A stretch of 64,000 bases of DNA from Rhexocercosporidium sp. MPI-PUGE-AT-0058 (GCA_020746875.1 JAGTJL010000026.1:434001-498000), one strand, 5' to 3'; positions 50,160-62,525 are shown, numbered from the stretch's first letter. Program-made: numbers and translations. Notes: a model not told the origin generated them from the sequence alone.

Positions 50160-50340
50160 GGAATTCACACTTCTTAATATTAGCTTATAAGCTAGCTTTT
50201 ATAAGCCGTCTTAAAACTATTTTAACGTATTCTTTATATTCTTTTATTAATTTCAAATAAATTAAAATATCGTTGAAATAATTTAATAACACGTCGTTTA
50301 TATAGCGTTAATACGTGCTTAATCCGTTATAAAGTCCAAA
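50160..50340 (-). pseudogene. Reverse transcriptase core of the Gypsy element
   Basis: The minus strand reads FGLYNGLSTY, then RYINDVLLN, then YFNDILIYLKLIKEYKEYV and, after a stop, NIKKCEFH. This is the palm and thumb start of a Ty3/Gypsy reverse transcriptase. The first catalytic Asp of the YxDD box is Asn, and stops are present nearby. Confidence 0.85.
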
Positions 50341-51840
50341 GGGTAATACTTTATATTTATAAGTCTTATATTTAATATAAAGGTCCATTCGGATGCAATT
50401 AAATACGGCTTAAATATCGAGTTTAATAAATACTTTAGCTTTCGACATACAAAAGAGGAGCTCGTCGATTCTTAATATAAAATATAAGTCCTTTTATATT
50501 AACGTATTTAAATAAAAGTAATTAATATAAAAACGTAATCATTTATTATTCTTTTTTATAAAAAGGACAAGAAAAGTAAAAGGACTTTAATTTATTTTAA
50601 TAAACCTTTTATTAAGGTTTTTTAAAAAGTATTCTTTTAATACTTTTAACTCCTTTATTAATTAATAATATAAAAGAGAATAAAAATTAAGTAATAAAGC
50701 CTTTAATTAAATCTTATAGTTATAATATTAATAAAATAATAAAACGTTTAACTCCGTCTTAAAAAATGCTTCCTTAAGAAGTTAATATTACTTCGGAAGC
50801 CTTTTGGCTATAATCTAAAAGGTATTCGAATCCTCCTTTTTATATTTTTCTTATAAGACTTAGTCTACTTTATAAATATTAATTATAAAGAACTTAATAT
50901 TTTTACTCTTTATATTAAAATAAAATGCGTTTATATTAATTTTATAAATAAAAAAGGGAGTTCTTTATAAAGTTATAATAAGTTCCGGGCTATAACGTAG
51001 TCGTATATAAGGCTTTTTTACTTTTAGTTTTCCGACCGGCTTTAATAATAAGAGTTTTAAAGCTATTTCTAACTCTTATTCCTTAAAGGGATTCTCTAAT
51101 AACGTTAATATTTATATATAATTAATAATAAATTAATAATATTATTGTCTTTAATTAATTTAATTTATAATTAAGTCACGTTGGTTAGTATTAAATTAAT
51201 AATAACTAGTGATTTCTATTTTAGCCTTAATAAAAAACGACATAACTAACTCTTTCGTTTAACGAAGAGTTTATAAGTATGCGGAGGGCTATATAAGACA
51301 GTTATTAACCGAATCGAGTTTAACGTAAAAGCGTTTTATTTATTTAATATTAATTATTATATTTTAATTTCTTAAGTTAAATATAATAAAAGGGCAATTA
51401 TATACACGTCTATCGTTTATTATTAAGTAAAAACATATATAGTAAAAGACGTGGCTTTATACGGAATTTTAAAAACTATAGATTAAAATAATATAAAGAA
51501 AAGGTAAAATCTTTACTCTTAAGGCCTTTAAAAGGCGCACGAAAAGGGTTTAATTTATAAAAAAGTAATTATTTATTTTAATATTTACTAAAATAAAAAG
51601 TATAACGTCACATTTATTTATATTAATAATATAAAAGACTAAGAATTACTTTCCTTTTATAAAAAATTTAAATTAAGTTTTAATAAATTACATTTACATA
51701 AACTTAAAAAGGAGTCTTTTTTTAGGCCTCTTCGTTTTCCTTTATTTATTTTTTTAATAACTCCTTTTACTTTATTTTTTTATTTTTACGCCTTCTTCTT
51801 CGATTCCCTTATTTACGAATTAAACCTTAAGAGTCTTAAG

Positions 51841-51882
51841 GCAGTCGCTTTTATAATGATTAAATTTATTATAATTATAACA
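51841..51882 (-). pseudogene. Gag zinc-knuckle remnant
   Basis: Fourteen codons read CYNYNKFNHYKSDC on the minus strand, the spacing of a retroviral-type CCHC knuckle with Tyr in place of the second Cys. Confidence 0.75.
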
Positions 51883-53448
51883 CTTAATTAAATTGTCGCC
51901 TATAAAAGTCTAAGGCCTTAAATATATAAAGCTTTAGCGTAATAAAAAGAAAGTAAACTATTATTAAAAAGTAAAAAAACGTTAAAATAAAATAAAAGAA
52001 GATTAATAAGTAAAGGTAATTCTTTAAGTAAGCGTTTAAATAAAAGAAATAATTTAACTTAAACCGAACGGCTTTTAGGTTACATTTAAAATATAAATTA
52101 AAATAAAGTTTAAGTTAAATATATAATTTCGGCGGTTTTTTAAATTTAATAAAATAAGATAAGAAATTATTTTATTATAATTATTCTCTTAAGTCAGTTT
52201 AATAATAAAGGTCTTATCTTATAGCCTAAGAGTAAGCTTTTATTGTATATAAAAGAATTATTTTAACTTAATAACGCTACTTTAAATAATAGCGCTTTAA
52301 AATCTTATTTTAAACTTAATAAAGGTTTTCTTAAAATAAGAATTTATATATAAATCGTGAAAAGCGGACCGGAACTCGTCCACTTTATGGCCAATTAAAC
52401 AGTAAAATTCCAAAAGTGTAATTATTTCTTTAGCGGTCTTAAAGGAATAGGTTTTCGAAAGATATTAAGGTTTTAAATAAAATTGTGCCGTTTTAATAAT
52501 TAATCCTTAAATAAGAGTATAATAAGCTCTTTTCGTTAAGTAGAAATTAATATTAACTTTTAAGCGGTCTTAAACTAAAGTACGTTATTATTTAAACGAG
52601 GGGTTTAAGTTATTATTTAATAAAGTAATCTTCTCTATTAATTAAGTCTTAAGAGGCCAAAATAAGTCTAAATAAGCTTTAAGAGTAAAAGAAATATAAT
52701 CTCTTAATAAACCTTTATTAAATTTCATTAATTAAAGTAAAAAAAAGTAAGAGTTTATAAGCGACTTTAAAGTAGTTTAAAAGGCTTAAAAAGAATAAAG
52801 TCTTCTTCAGAATTGTCGTTAACTCGTACAAAATTAAGCCAAAGAATAGTAAGGGCTATAAGCATAACCTTAATTTAATAAGGCTAAATTAAAGTTCTCT
52901 TTACTTATTTACTTAATCCTTAGTTCGATTGTTAACGGCTTAAAAAAATCCCTTTAAAAAGTTAAGGTTATTATAATTTATGTCGTCTTAAGCTTTGCCT
53001 TTATTCTTTTAAGTAACGACGTTAAGTTTAAGAAGTAAAGTAATAAGTGTTTTTAAATTAGGAGGCGCTCTTAAGGAGGTCGTAGTAACTAAAGGACCTA
53101 ATTTAATAAGGTTTTTAATAATTAATTAAAATATAATAAATTTTAATAAAAATAAATATTTAACTCGAGGCAAATTCGGGGGGGTTTTATACTTAAATAA
53201 TAAAGTTCTAAATATAATAAAAATACTTCCTTAAAATCTATCCATAGCGGCCTTTATATAAAAGGGGTTATTTAAAGCGTAATTAACAAAGACTATTTTA
53301 GGCGTTACTAATTATAAAGTATTAAATTAAACCTTAGTTCTTAATTATTAAGAAATCTTTAAAATCTTAATTTTTTAAAATATTAATAATTAAATTTTTA
53401 ATAAGATATTATAAATCCGTCTTTAGCAGAAGTAATCTTCTTATTTAA

Positions 53449-53706
53449 TGTAACGATATTAACTAAAAGAGCGATATAAAAAGTATATAGTAATACTTTA
53501 ACTAAGGCTATTAAGAGTTAATAAGTTTAATATAAAAGAAATAAAAAAAGAAAAAAAGAAAGAAGAAATAAAAAGAGTATGAGTTTATATATATAAGCTT
53601 TTCCGAAACCCCTCCGGTATTAGTCCGACTCGGCATGACTTAATTACTTTTAAACCCCTGGATTCCCTGACTCGCTGAGAAGCTCCTAAGTGCACCTATC
53701 GTCACA
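53449..53706 (-). repeat. LTR, 258 bp (upstream LTR of the minus-strand element)
   Basis: Same length as the partner LTR. The distal part (53650-53706) has kept more G+C than its partner, so the two LTRs have decayed unevenly. Confidence 0.88.
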
Positions 53707-53711
53707 CAACT
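53707..53711 (+). repeat. Target-site duplication CAACT (right)
   Basis: Identical to 46108-46112; marks the insertion point of the Gypsy element. Confidence 0.85.
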
Positions 53712-54682
53712 ATTAAAAGCCCTCGAATTCTGCGTAACCTAGCTATCGAGTGCAAAGGATTATGAGTTTATGGCGTTTTTAAGCAATTTATAAAGCTTTT
53801 AAACTATATACGTCGGATTCGGATTATGATTTTCAAGCTATCTTTAACTAATTAAAGCTATTTAATACTCATATTCGGACGTTTTCTTAAGAGCTTTAGA
53901 GCCCGGGCAAAGACTTAACTATAAATAAGGCTATATGCCGGTTTTAGGGCCGTTCTCTTAATATATTAAAGATCCCCGGTAAACTTATCGATTAAGGGTA
54001 TAAGATATAAGTCCTAGCTTAAATAAAATACTTTTAAGACTGGGTTTTTCATAAGAAAGGCACGAGAAAAGACGTATTTAGAGGCAAGCTAGGTCCTTAA
54101 AAGATTAAACAACCGAAAGCCTTAAGACAGAATACTACGTCTAGAATAGTAATATATCTTATAAATCGGCTCCTAGATCACGGCAAAAAATATATTATAT
54201 ACCTTAACAACTTATCCACGAATCTCAAGCTATTACAATATAATAGAAACCGTAGATAAAGAGTTACCGGTACATATATAACGAAATCCGGTATTTTAAA
54301 GAAGTTTAATTAAATAAAAACTTAAGATGTAAAAAAAAACGAAATCCCTTAGGGCAAACTATAAGTAATAGTAACGCCGGATAATATAATTAATATAATA
54401 ACTTAAAAAGATAACGCTTTAGTCCTTTCGATATCTATAACGTCTAATGCTCTTAGTCGTATTAATAAGTTGAGAAAAAAACCTTTCGAGACGTCTTCTT
54501 CGGCTAAGATAGCACGTGTGTTATTTGGGAAACACGTTAGAGCTTAGTTAGAAATTCCCGAATACGAAGACTTATATAACCGTAAGATAAGAGCCGTTAT
54601 TTATAGTAATTAACTTAAAGTTATTAATAAGATGGAAATTATATGTCAAATAAATAATTAACAATCTCTTATTACTATTACG

Positions 54683-54975
54683 ACCTCCAATGCGCTTCGT
54701 ATTCTAACCGACATAGCTCGTAGCATCGCTGGCTATGCGAGGGCGCTAAGCCGAATAAGGAAGACTGTTTGGCGAGCATGCGACGTGTTATTATAAATAG
54801 CGTCAGACTACGCTAGGCTCTATTAAGAGAGCCCTTATGTATTTATACTCGAGCTCTCCCTTATAGAAAACTCTCTTTTCTTTTTTATCTTTTCTTCTCG
54901 ATTTTAAGCGTAGCATTAGGCTTAAATATAAAGCTAGAGTCAACTCGCCGTATCAACCTCTTGCAAACCGTAACA
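54683..54975. mobile_element. Short insertion flanked by ATTACG direct repeats, LTR-like right end
   Basis: The 293-bp segment lies between two copies of ATTACG (54677-54682 and 54976-54981). It separates piggyBac-like coding blocks that sit in the same frame once it is removed. The right end reads CCGTAACA, and an inner TGTTATTATAAATAGCG at 54786 would make a TGTTA...TAACA pair of 190 bp, as in an LTR. The left 100 bp before that are unexplained. It may be a solo LTR with an odd left end, or a small non-autonomous element. Confidence 0.45.
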
Positions 54976-55235
54976 ATTACGTAAGTCGAAGAAACATCTC
55001 TTATTAACGCTTATAAGTTATCTCTTTATTCTCTTATGCCTAAAGAAGAGAAATAGGCTAATTAAATTATATTTCGCACGGAGATTATGAAGAACTGTTT
55101 TCGTATTACTAAGGAAACAAGTAAGAAACGGAAACGAGTCTCTATAGGGGTTATAAAATCAGTTACGACTATTCCTATAAGGCAATATACACTTAAAAAG
55201 TTAAGCGCTTAATTAAACTACGTTGTGTTGTGGTG

Positions 55236-56230
55236 GGGTTGACCTCAGAGGCCCATTTGTCACGTGATTGAGCTGCATCTTGCTGTATTTAAGATAGCCT
55301 CTAGGGCAACATCCTTCAACGACAACAACGATTTTTACCACTACAACTTTTCCTTCTTATTCAAACTATACCTCTCCCCTCCCTTGACAAATTGTACTCC
55401 TTAGATATGTGATATCTTTAGTATTCGTCAAATGGGTATTTCCTACGTTTACCCTCCGGCACTTGCTTTGCTACCCTCTTGTTGTGTGCTTGGTGTTTTC
55501 CCCTCCACACTGTGCGAAGAAAGATTTTAAAAGAGCTTTTAGTTAATATACTGGGGAATTTTAGAGGATCCGGATATAGGAAAAGCACGATATTTAGCTT
55601 TAAAGAGTGTAATATTGCCATATATAAAGAGGGAACCTGCTTTGCCCGGTTCCATAGCCCTGAATAGAGTAATTAATATGAATATACCTAAATCCTATAG
55701 TTTTAGTAGTGATTTGACGCTAAAAGACGTTAAGCGAGATGCCAATTCTTGGGATACCCAAAGCCCAACATGCTTGCTCGTGGTTTTATTAAGGGAACTG
55801 AGACTAGATCATAATTTAAACTCACAAACACTTGTCGCAGAATGCATACCGGCCATCCTCTTGATCTCCCAAGCCATGCTTCTGAACATCCGTGTGGGAT
55901 GTTAAGTAGGCGGACCCAAGGATTCGACGTAGCCGCCGGGCATCGCGCACGGACGTTGCTCCATCTCCCTTCGATTCAACTCCACGAGGTTTCGCAGCCT
56001 ATTCAGCTTCAGGGGAAATTACTAAGCAGCGGTGGAAAGCACATCTATCTTAGAGAGGATGGAAGCTAGTATATTGAAGACTTGACACGCGAGCTCATGC
56101 TCACTCGTCCTCAAAGATACGACCCAGCCAGGGCCAGCCTCGAGGCCCGTCACTGAGAAGCCTCGAGATCAAGTTACAGTCCGGCTTGGCCGTTCTCGTG
56201 TCGCGAATTAAACGCATTGCAGAGATGTGT
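55236..56230. other. Unassigned sequence after the piggyBac relic
   Basis: Less A+T-rich than the transposon core. Around 55277-55340 a TATTTAAG box followed by a CAACGACAACAACG-type leader looks like a promoter, but no gene follows. Short frames at 55479-55905 have no recognisable content. Confidence 0.4.
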
Positions 56231-56289
56231 AAGTATAAGAAAGACCGTATCGTAAAGACTTTGAAAGCAGAACTGCTCGTCAACCTGCC

Positions 56290-56890
56290 TCGTTGCATCG
56301 TTACCAGCCCCGAGTTGAGTTTTCCCTCGAAGTTTACCTACAAGCGATACTTACCCAGGAGAGATGGCAAGTCAAAGCCGTTTGGATGTTGCACTTGGCA
56401 GCAATTCCCTCATATTCGAGCGAGCAAGGTCTATTATTTTTAGAAGACGTGGAAATCTATGTCTCTCTCGAAGAATATGTCCGCCTATGGGTTCCACTGT
56501 TGGGTCGTTAGGTCTTGAGACCGCATGGATGACTTCTGACCCAAAAGATACCAAGATCGACTCGATGGCAGTCTCTGGTCCGCATCCAAGAGTAGCACAT
56601 ATTCAGGTACTTCATTCCTTTTTGCGTAAATGTCAGCAGATCCTGACCTGAATTGTAGACGTGGCAAATCAAAGATCGCGTCGACAAACCATTCTTCGAA
56701 TCATACCCACCCCCAGAATCGAATATAGAAGTCCTTGTTCGCATACTTGTTCATGAGAAGATAGGAAGCAAGTCTGGAGGTCTTGTCGGTGGTGACGGAT
56801 CTCGTGCCGGAGTAGCACAAAGACCTGAATCCGAACCTAAACCGAGTCCGAAACCACAACCCATTGACCCAGGTATGAACCCCCACAAAG
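56290..56890 (+). pseudogene. Decayed gene fragment of unknown family
   Basis: One frame (56293-56511) reads EFSLEVYLQAILTQERWQVK and LEDVEIYVSLEEYVRLWVPLL. A second frame reads MTSDPKDTKIDSMAVSGPHP and RVAHIQ, then after an apparent intron (about 56610-56658) continues WQIKDRVDKPFFESYPPPES and VLVRILVHEKIG to about 56880. The pieces have good codon composition but lie in different frames and lack a start. Most likely a broken gene; I do not know the family. Confidence 0.35.
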
Positions 56891-58044
56891 TTCGCTGTCA
56901 GATCGCTGATGGATATATAGGATATGGCTCCAAATCATTCTTCCAGTCAGACGTAATATATATTGGGACAAACTTTTCCTCGTCTCGGGCTTTCCCAGCA
57001 CTGACAATGTTGCTGTTGCTCGAAACACGCTCGAAATTGTAGCAAGCTAGATAGCCATAATCTGTTTATATTGGAAAGCCCTAGTTGTATTCCTACCTGT
57101 AGTTAGCCAGAGACCATGGCATCTGATATATTCTCGGATCATCGCACTGGTGTAAGGAATCGCAATCAACATTTCATCTCATAACTTCAATTATCTTGTC
57201 GGATATTTAGGGCTTAAATGCTGGTTATGAAATTGTTGTAAGTCAGAAGATAACTGTGCCTTGATTTGTGAGCGTGGTCGCCAAAAAAAAAGGGGGGAGT
57301 TATTTGCTACATGTAGGTACCCGTCTTGGTGCGTCACCACTTTTGTGTGTTACAGTATCACACGGACCATGATTTGTAACAATGATGTTTGATGCAGGCC
57401 AACTCATTTGATAATCAGTTTTTAGAGAAGTAACTGGCTTATCGAACTTCTTGTTGTTGTCGCTACCGTCACTGCCTCTGGAACCTTTCCTCGAATGATT
57501 TAGTCGTTCTCGTCAACATTTAGGGATCAAGCTACAGGAACTGGACAGATTATACCGTAAGTCGTGGCAACGACATCTACGACTGCCTAATATGTGTACT
57601 GAGTAGCACAAACAAGTGACCACTTGAATACATTATTGGATACTTCGCTATGAGCCTGTACATGGAGATGGAGGTAGGTTGCGGCAGCTGTCGCTTGCTT
57701 TGTTATCCCTGGTCTCGCGCAAATCCTTACACCCCTTGAGCAGCATTTCATCATCGAGTGATGTTCACTGTCGCCCGAGTTCAAGAGTCGCGGAACCTTC
57801 GTTGCATTGTGATTTGAGATCCCTTCAGGTAGTGACTCCACCACGGCTATCTTAGGAGTGGAGCTCCTATAGCAGACAAGTCAGACAACCCGTTCTCATC
57901 AAGTCGGCGGCCTGCCCTGTTTGCTCGCCTAATTTAGCCCCTTAGCGGATTCTATTCATTAGCACGGTATTTGTTTGTAGAGCATAAGAATCATTTGCGA
58001 AACGGTGTGTTGGCAGTCATCGTCGCAGCCCTAATATTAAGCGA
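56891..58044. other. Non-coding stretch
   Basis: No gene or repeat recognised. A poly-A/poly-G run lies at 57281-57298. The right edge meets the TA target site of the pogo-type element. Confidence 0.5.
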
Positions 58045-58046
58045 TA

Positions 58047-59846
58047 ACGTCTAACCCCCCCCTTCCGGCCACTCGCTTAATTTCAACACTTCCTATTCAA
58101 GACTTAATAACTCTATTCTGCGTCAACTTTTATACAAGATATTGTAAAGTCTAAATCTCCTCCTAATTCTAATTCGACAGCTTTAATTTAACGTTCTCCA
58201 GCTACAATTTAAGCCTCCTTAATAGCACGTGTTGTCGCAAACTTAGAATTTAGACTAGTCTAGACCTTCCTCTTTTTCTTCGGCCTCAAGTGCTCTAATC
58301 TCTCCTCCAGCTCTTTAATCTTCATATTTGCCTTCCTTAACTCGTATTCCTTTTCGTTAATTCCCTTTATTACCTTTTTAAAAAGCAAACGTTACGTTAG
58401 AAGTTAGTCATGTGACCCGCTTACTAGAGTACAAATCTTTCCGTCCTTTTAAAGTCTACAACTTAATTAAAGTATTAAAAACCTTTAGAGGTTATATTAG
58501 CGTCTCTTAAGGCTTTAATAGAGTTGGATCTATCGATTTATTATTGTTTTTCAACAGTAAAGGGCTTATTAACGGCTTAGCTACAAATACCGGCCAAAGA
58601 CCTATAGTCCTCCACCCTAACTTAATATTTAAAGGCGTAATACTCTCTTGGCGTGCCTTATAATAGTATATAAGGAAATTGCGCTTGCTAATTAGTGTAG
58701 AATCGATTAGAGAACTCAACTTTTACAGCTCTTTCCGATAGGCACGCTTAAGTACAGAGAAAACCGTCAGATCGAGAGGTTGCAAAACGTGCGACGTATG
58801 TATAAGTAAGAATAAGAGGTATATATTATACTCAAGGCACCTCTAAAGGAATTCCGTAGTTTCATAGCTCTTATAGCCGTCTAAAATGAGGAGTCTTACT
58901 AAATAGTCACGTGGTTCCGTCTAAGAGATAAATACCTTTTCCAGCCACTCCAGAGCCGTGGCATCAATAGTCCACTCATTTTCAGTGGCAGTGAAGTGCC
59001 AATTGTCGAATATCTTTAATTGAGATGGAAACCACTATTGCTGTACTGATTTTCCCTTATATATTACAAGTGATAGTATAGAAGCTCTAGTTACAGAAAT
59101 ACACTTAATAATTGTCGTCCAAGCACGTGAACTTAGCTGTTTTTCTTAAACCTTGCGTGTTTCGATACTCCTTATAACATATCCATTAAGACCATAACCT
59201 TTCATAACACTTGTCTCGTCTATATTCCATCGTTAATTAGCTAGAATAGCTTTAATTACCGGAATGTCGAGTTTTTGGAACTAAAGCTTAATAACTTCGA
59301 ATCGAGCGCAATTAACACGTACAGAATTAACGTATATTTGCCTCTTAGTCTTAAGAACAGGATTCCGAGCCAAAAATCGTGCCATTTAGTGTTTTCTAAG
59401 TGGTTTGTGGTCCCCTTGAAGAGCTAAGAGCCTCTCTCTAAAAGTCCTAATCTGCGCATGCGTCACTCTATAACTAAGAGCCTCTTAATTCAAAATCCAA
59501 TTAGTCAATCGATTCTCCACAACTATAGGTAGCATTTGCAAGTGGTTAACACCGTCTTAACGTGATTGTGTTGTTGTATTGCGGTCTTAAAGGGTAGACC
59601 TTAGAACACCTCACTCTAGCGATGCCTTCCGTAAGGACTTACCATTTGCTACTTCATCCAAAGCGCACACAACGTCATATTCAATATATTCAGGCTTTAT
59701 AATGAAAACAATTCGCATTTTAAATTTCAAGAAAATCGATTAGGGAATGAAATAATTAATTATTATTGAAGTTAGGTGGTACAAAAAGCGGTGAGGTTAA
59801 GCGAGTGGCCGGAAGGCGGGGGTGGCCGGAAGGGGGGGTTAGACGT
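58047..59846 (-). mobile_element. Pogo-type (Tc1/mariner superfamily) DNA transposon, copy 1, 1,800 bp
   Basis: Flanked by TA (58045-58046 and 59847-59848), the target duplication of this superfamily. Terminal inverted repeats start ACGTCTAACCCCCCC, then TTCCGGCCAC; the left copy has one extra C. The 5' end (right side) has a second subterminal copy of CCTTCCGGCCAC. The transposase is encoded on the minus strand from about 59718 to about 58120 as a mostly single frame with stops. It has an N-terminal psq/CENP-B-like helix-turn-helix (NGKSLRKASLE), then the DDE core: NIDETS, LLILDGYKSYET and HTSHVLQPLDL. All three catalytic Asp positions are kept in this copy. The element is dead because of the many TAA/TAG codons. 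Confidence 0.88.
58120..59718 (-). pseudogene. Transposase remnant (DDE_1, pogo type) of copy 1
   Basis: Starts MRIVFIIKPEY at 59718. The longest open pieces are near the 3' half (58507-58719: SSLIDSTLISKRNFLIYYYK). Stops are TAA/TAG at places where copy 2 or the family has Gln or Trp. Beyond 58507 a basic and acidic tail can still be followed in frame to about 58120. Confidence 0.8.
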
Positions 59847-59848
59847 TA

Positions 59849-61440
59849 GTAAACAAGGGGATTTACCGAGATTACGTCGATGCCGATTTTTGGACCCGAC
59901 CAGGTACTAGGATGGATGAATCAATTCACAAAACGATGACAAGAATTTACATAAATATTGATCTGGTAATGCCATGACTCGCAAAGATAGTCTGCTCCTC
60001 ATCGGACAAAATGCATGGAATTCATCTGCTCTCGGCCATTTGTCCATTTATGCGTAGATCCGGTTAGAGCTCGCTGGGCTGTAGACACATCGTCTTTCCG
60101 ACTAAGATAGGGATATATCCAGAATGCTAACGGGATTACTGTTGCGATTTTTCATTAGATTCAACCTGTCACATAGAGTGATCGAGTTTCATCGGATGAC
60201 ATGAAAGTAAGGTCGGAAAATTTCTGATTTTCCATCACGGAGAGAAAATGACAAGATTTCCTCCGAATCATGACAGCCAGTATCCCTTTAATCCATACAA
60301 GAAGCTATTAGATTCCCATTTCACACTGCCTCCTACTTCCAAAGGTCATCGGTGAGAGTTGGCTGAACTCCCAGCATTCCCGGCCCACAACTACTCCACC
60401 TGGGACATCACTAAGATGAATATCTTGAAAATAGTTATCATTGTGTGATATGTGGGTGATATGATTCCTGCTAGACCTTACATGTGCTGATATCTACCAT
60501 TTATACATCGAATTCGTTCTCATCTCCTCCAACAAAGACTCAAATGACGGTATAACATTAACCAACAGAGTACTTGTCAACTTCAAGTTCTCGCTTAACG
60601 CTGCCACCATCCACAGTCCCTTCGTAGATACCGGTATTTGCGGAATAGCGCGTCCTTTCAAATCCATGGATGGCTTTTGATGCTGCGTTGGGCAGGATGA
60701 GGTTCAGGGCAATCTGATCGATTGCGCAGGGTGGGGATAATGGGTGAAACCTGCTAGGCTTCTTTCATGATTTTTGAAGGAGTGCTATCATCTCGCTTGA
60801 TTCCATTGAATGTGTATTCTCCTTTACTGCAGTTGAACAGCAATTCCGGTTTAGGTATAGTCAAATTGACTTATGTTTCCTGAAAGCCTCCAGTTGATCG
60901 CAGTAACTCTAGCCGACTGATGTTAGAATTATCTCAACATCTCTGAACATGGAAATGTAATTACTCGTTTCTGGACGACCTGCCGGTGCCGGCGAGATAT
61001 CGCACGCTTTTAAAAAGGTAGGGCGTCACTTGCCGGTCCGCCTCACTCCACTTGACAGGTGCTACCGTACGATGATTTTCAGCTTCACAGAAACAGCATG
61101 GCTGTCTGTGGGGGTCATTTTGGCAGTACATTGGGGCAGAGTCTACCTAGTGGTGCAACCATTCTGCTTCAGACAAGGGTCACTTTGCTTGAATCGTTGG
61201 AGGTACGAAGCCGCAGGACCAGGACTGGTAGATGGTGTGGTATTTAAAGCACTTATTCCTAGCTGGTAAGAAGCCACGCGTGCTAACAGACAATTAGACG
61301 ATAAATGGTAAAGTGAAGCAGGAAAATCTCTTGAATGAGTCGTTACGATACGTCAGATCGAGGCCGGCTAATTTCGTGACCGATGAAGCGTTGCCAGGTT
61401 AGCGAGCCGTCCCGCCGTGACTTGTTTATACTCACTTTTT
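59849..61440. other. Non-coding stretch between transposons
   Basis: About 1.6 kb of moderate G+C without recognisable gene, repeat or transposon end. The frame at 61030-61269 has no familiar content. Confidence 0.45.
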
Positions 61441-62520
61441 ATATTATAACACAAGTATCTTTACGACATAACTTCAAACATAAATGAACCTTTAAATCAT
61501 ACTCCTTTTTCACTTCCTCCTTCGACTCTAAAGCCTCTTCCGAAACTAAGGCGCCTTACTAATCGAACGGAATAAGATACTCTTACTTGTAAAGATATTA
61601 ACGATCGACGATTCCGAAAGCCTTATTAAATAGTTACTGAAATCTCTAAGTTTTTCAATATTTTGTAAGTAACTATTTCTAGTATTTGTTAACGCGACAA
61701 AGACTTCTTACAAAGAGCGCGGCTAAATCGAACTAAGAAATACAAAATATTGAGTGAGTAAATACTTGCGAACAAAGCCGAGATAGATAGATAATCAATA
61801 GGGAATCGGTTTTATGATAATAGAAGAGTCAATTAAGTATTACGGCTTAAACTATTGCGATTAAACACTTCTTAACGCTTTTTGACGTGAAAGAATCAGT
61901 TACTTTTAAGCAGTAGAATCGAAGTTTCTTACTCTTGAGAATATAAAGGCTCGAGATGAGTTTTATTGTACTCTTCAAGACGAAAAAGGATAAAAAACTC
62001 TATAGTATAAGAAAGTACTCTATTCGGATGCCTCTTATTTTACAGTTAATTAACGAAAGAAGGCTGAGCCTAGCGACGTCGTGGCCGTAATTCTATTACA
62101 AAGAAACTTTATCGAAACCGTCTCGATAAGACTTATAAACGATTCGAAGTTAAGAAAGTCTCTTGAACGATTACTACAATAATTGGATAAAATTATAAGT
62201 CAAAGCTAATGTTTTTGCCACGCTATATCGATAGAGATAATTACGTAAAATACTTTTTAGAGCTAGTTGTTAAGCCGTTTTTTAATATTCAACAAAGAAA
62301 GGTATTTTCGAATAGGTTTTTTAAGAAGATAACAAAAGAGCTTACGGTATAAAGTCTGTCCTTAACGTACTAAACGATTTCAAAAACGAATATCGTATTC
62401 AATAGCTAAAGCTTCGTTATCTAGCGAATTCTCTTAATTTAAACCTAATCAAAAGAGTATAGCGAATAATCAAGCAACGAGTAAAGAGAAGGAAAGCAAA
62501 GAATAAGTAAGAGTTAAAGT

Positions 62521-62525
62521 AATAT
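62521..62525 (+). repeat. Target-site duplication AATAT (left)
   Basis: Identical to 62638-62642 on the other side of the insert. Confidence 0.7.

Larger units (their letters stand above)
46113..53706 (-). mobile_element. Complete but decayed Ty3/Gypsy LTR retrotransposon
   Basis: A 7,594-bp element bounded by two 258-bp LTRs and a CAACT target duplication. Read on the minus strand, the LTRs run TGTGACG...TTACA. A purine tract (AAAAGAGGGG) lies directly before the downstream LTR at about 46371-46385, where a polypurine tract is expected. Protein signatures on the minus strand are a Gag zinc knuckle at 51841-51882 (C-x2-Y-x4-H-x4-C, second Cys lost) and a reverse transcriptase at about 50160-50340. 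The latter reads FGLYNGLSTY, RYINDVL and YFNDILIY in place of the usual YLDDILIY. The order gag-pol and the RT type indicate Ty3/Gypsy. The interior is extremely A+T-rich and full of TAA/TAG stops, as expected after RIP. No functional protein can be made from it. Confidence 0.9.
45754..55235 (+). mobile_element. piggyBac-like transposon relic, split by later insertions
   Basis: The outer element of a nested stack. Right of the Gypsy insertion (53707-55235) the plus strand reads, with TAA codons in places expected to be Gln, blocks typical of a piggyBac-type (DDE_Tnp_1_7) transposase. They are DWVFHKKGTRKDVF, YLNNLSTNLKLL, EIPEYEDLYNRK and a C-terminal block with PKEEK and RKRVSIGVIKSV. The expected Asp of the YxDN-type motif is Asn. 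The left part (45754-46112) begins MEDIQANSTDPATTKPALDP and probably is its N-terminal region; this is inferred from adjacency, because target duplication CAACT joins the two sides. A second interruption lies at 54683-54975. Terminal repeats were not located, so the ends are approximate. Confidence 0.55.

Noticed and set aside
61030..61269. 79-codon plus-strand frame
   Set aside because: Isolated, hydrophobic but without a plausible gene context or homology; overlapping alternative frame of similar length.
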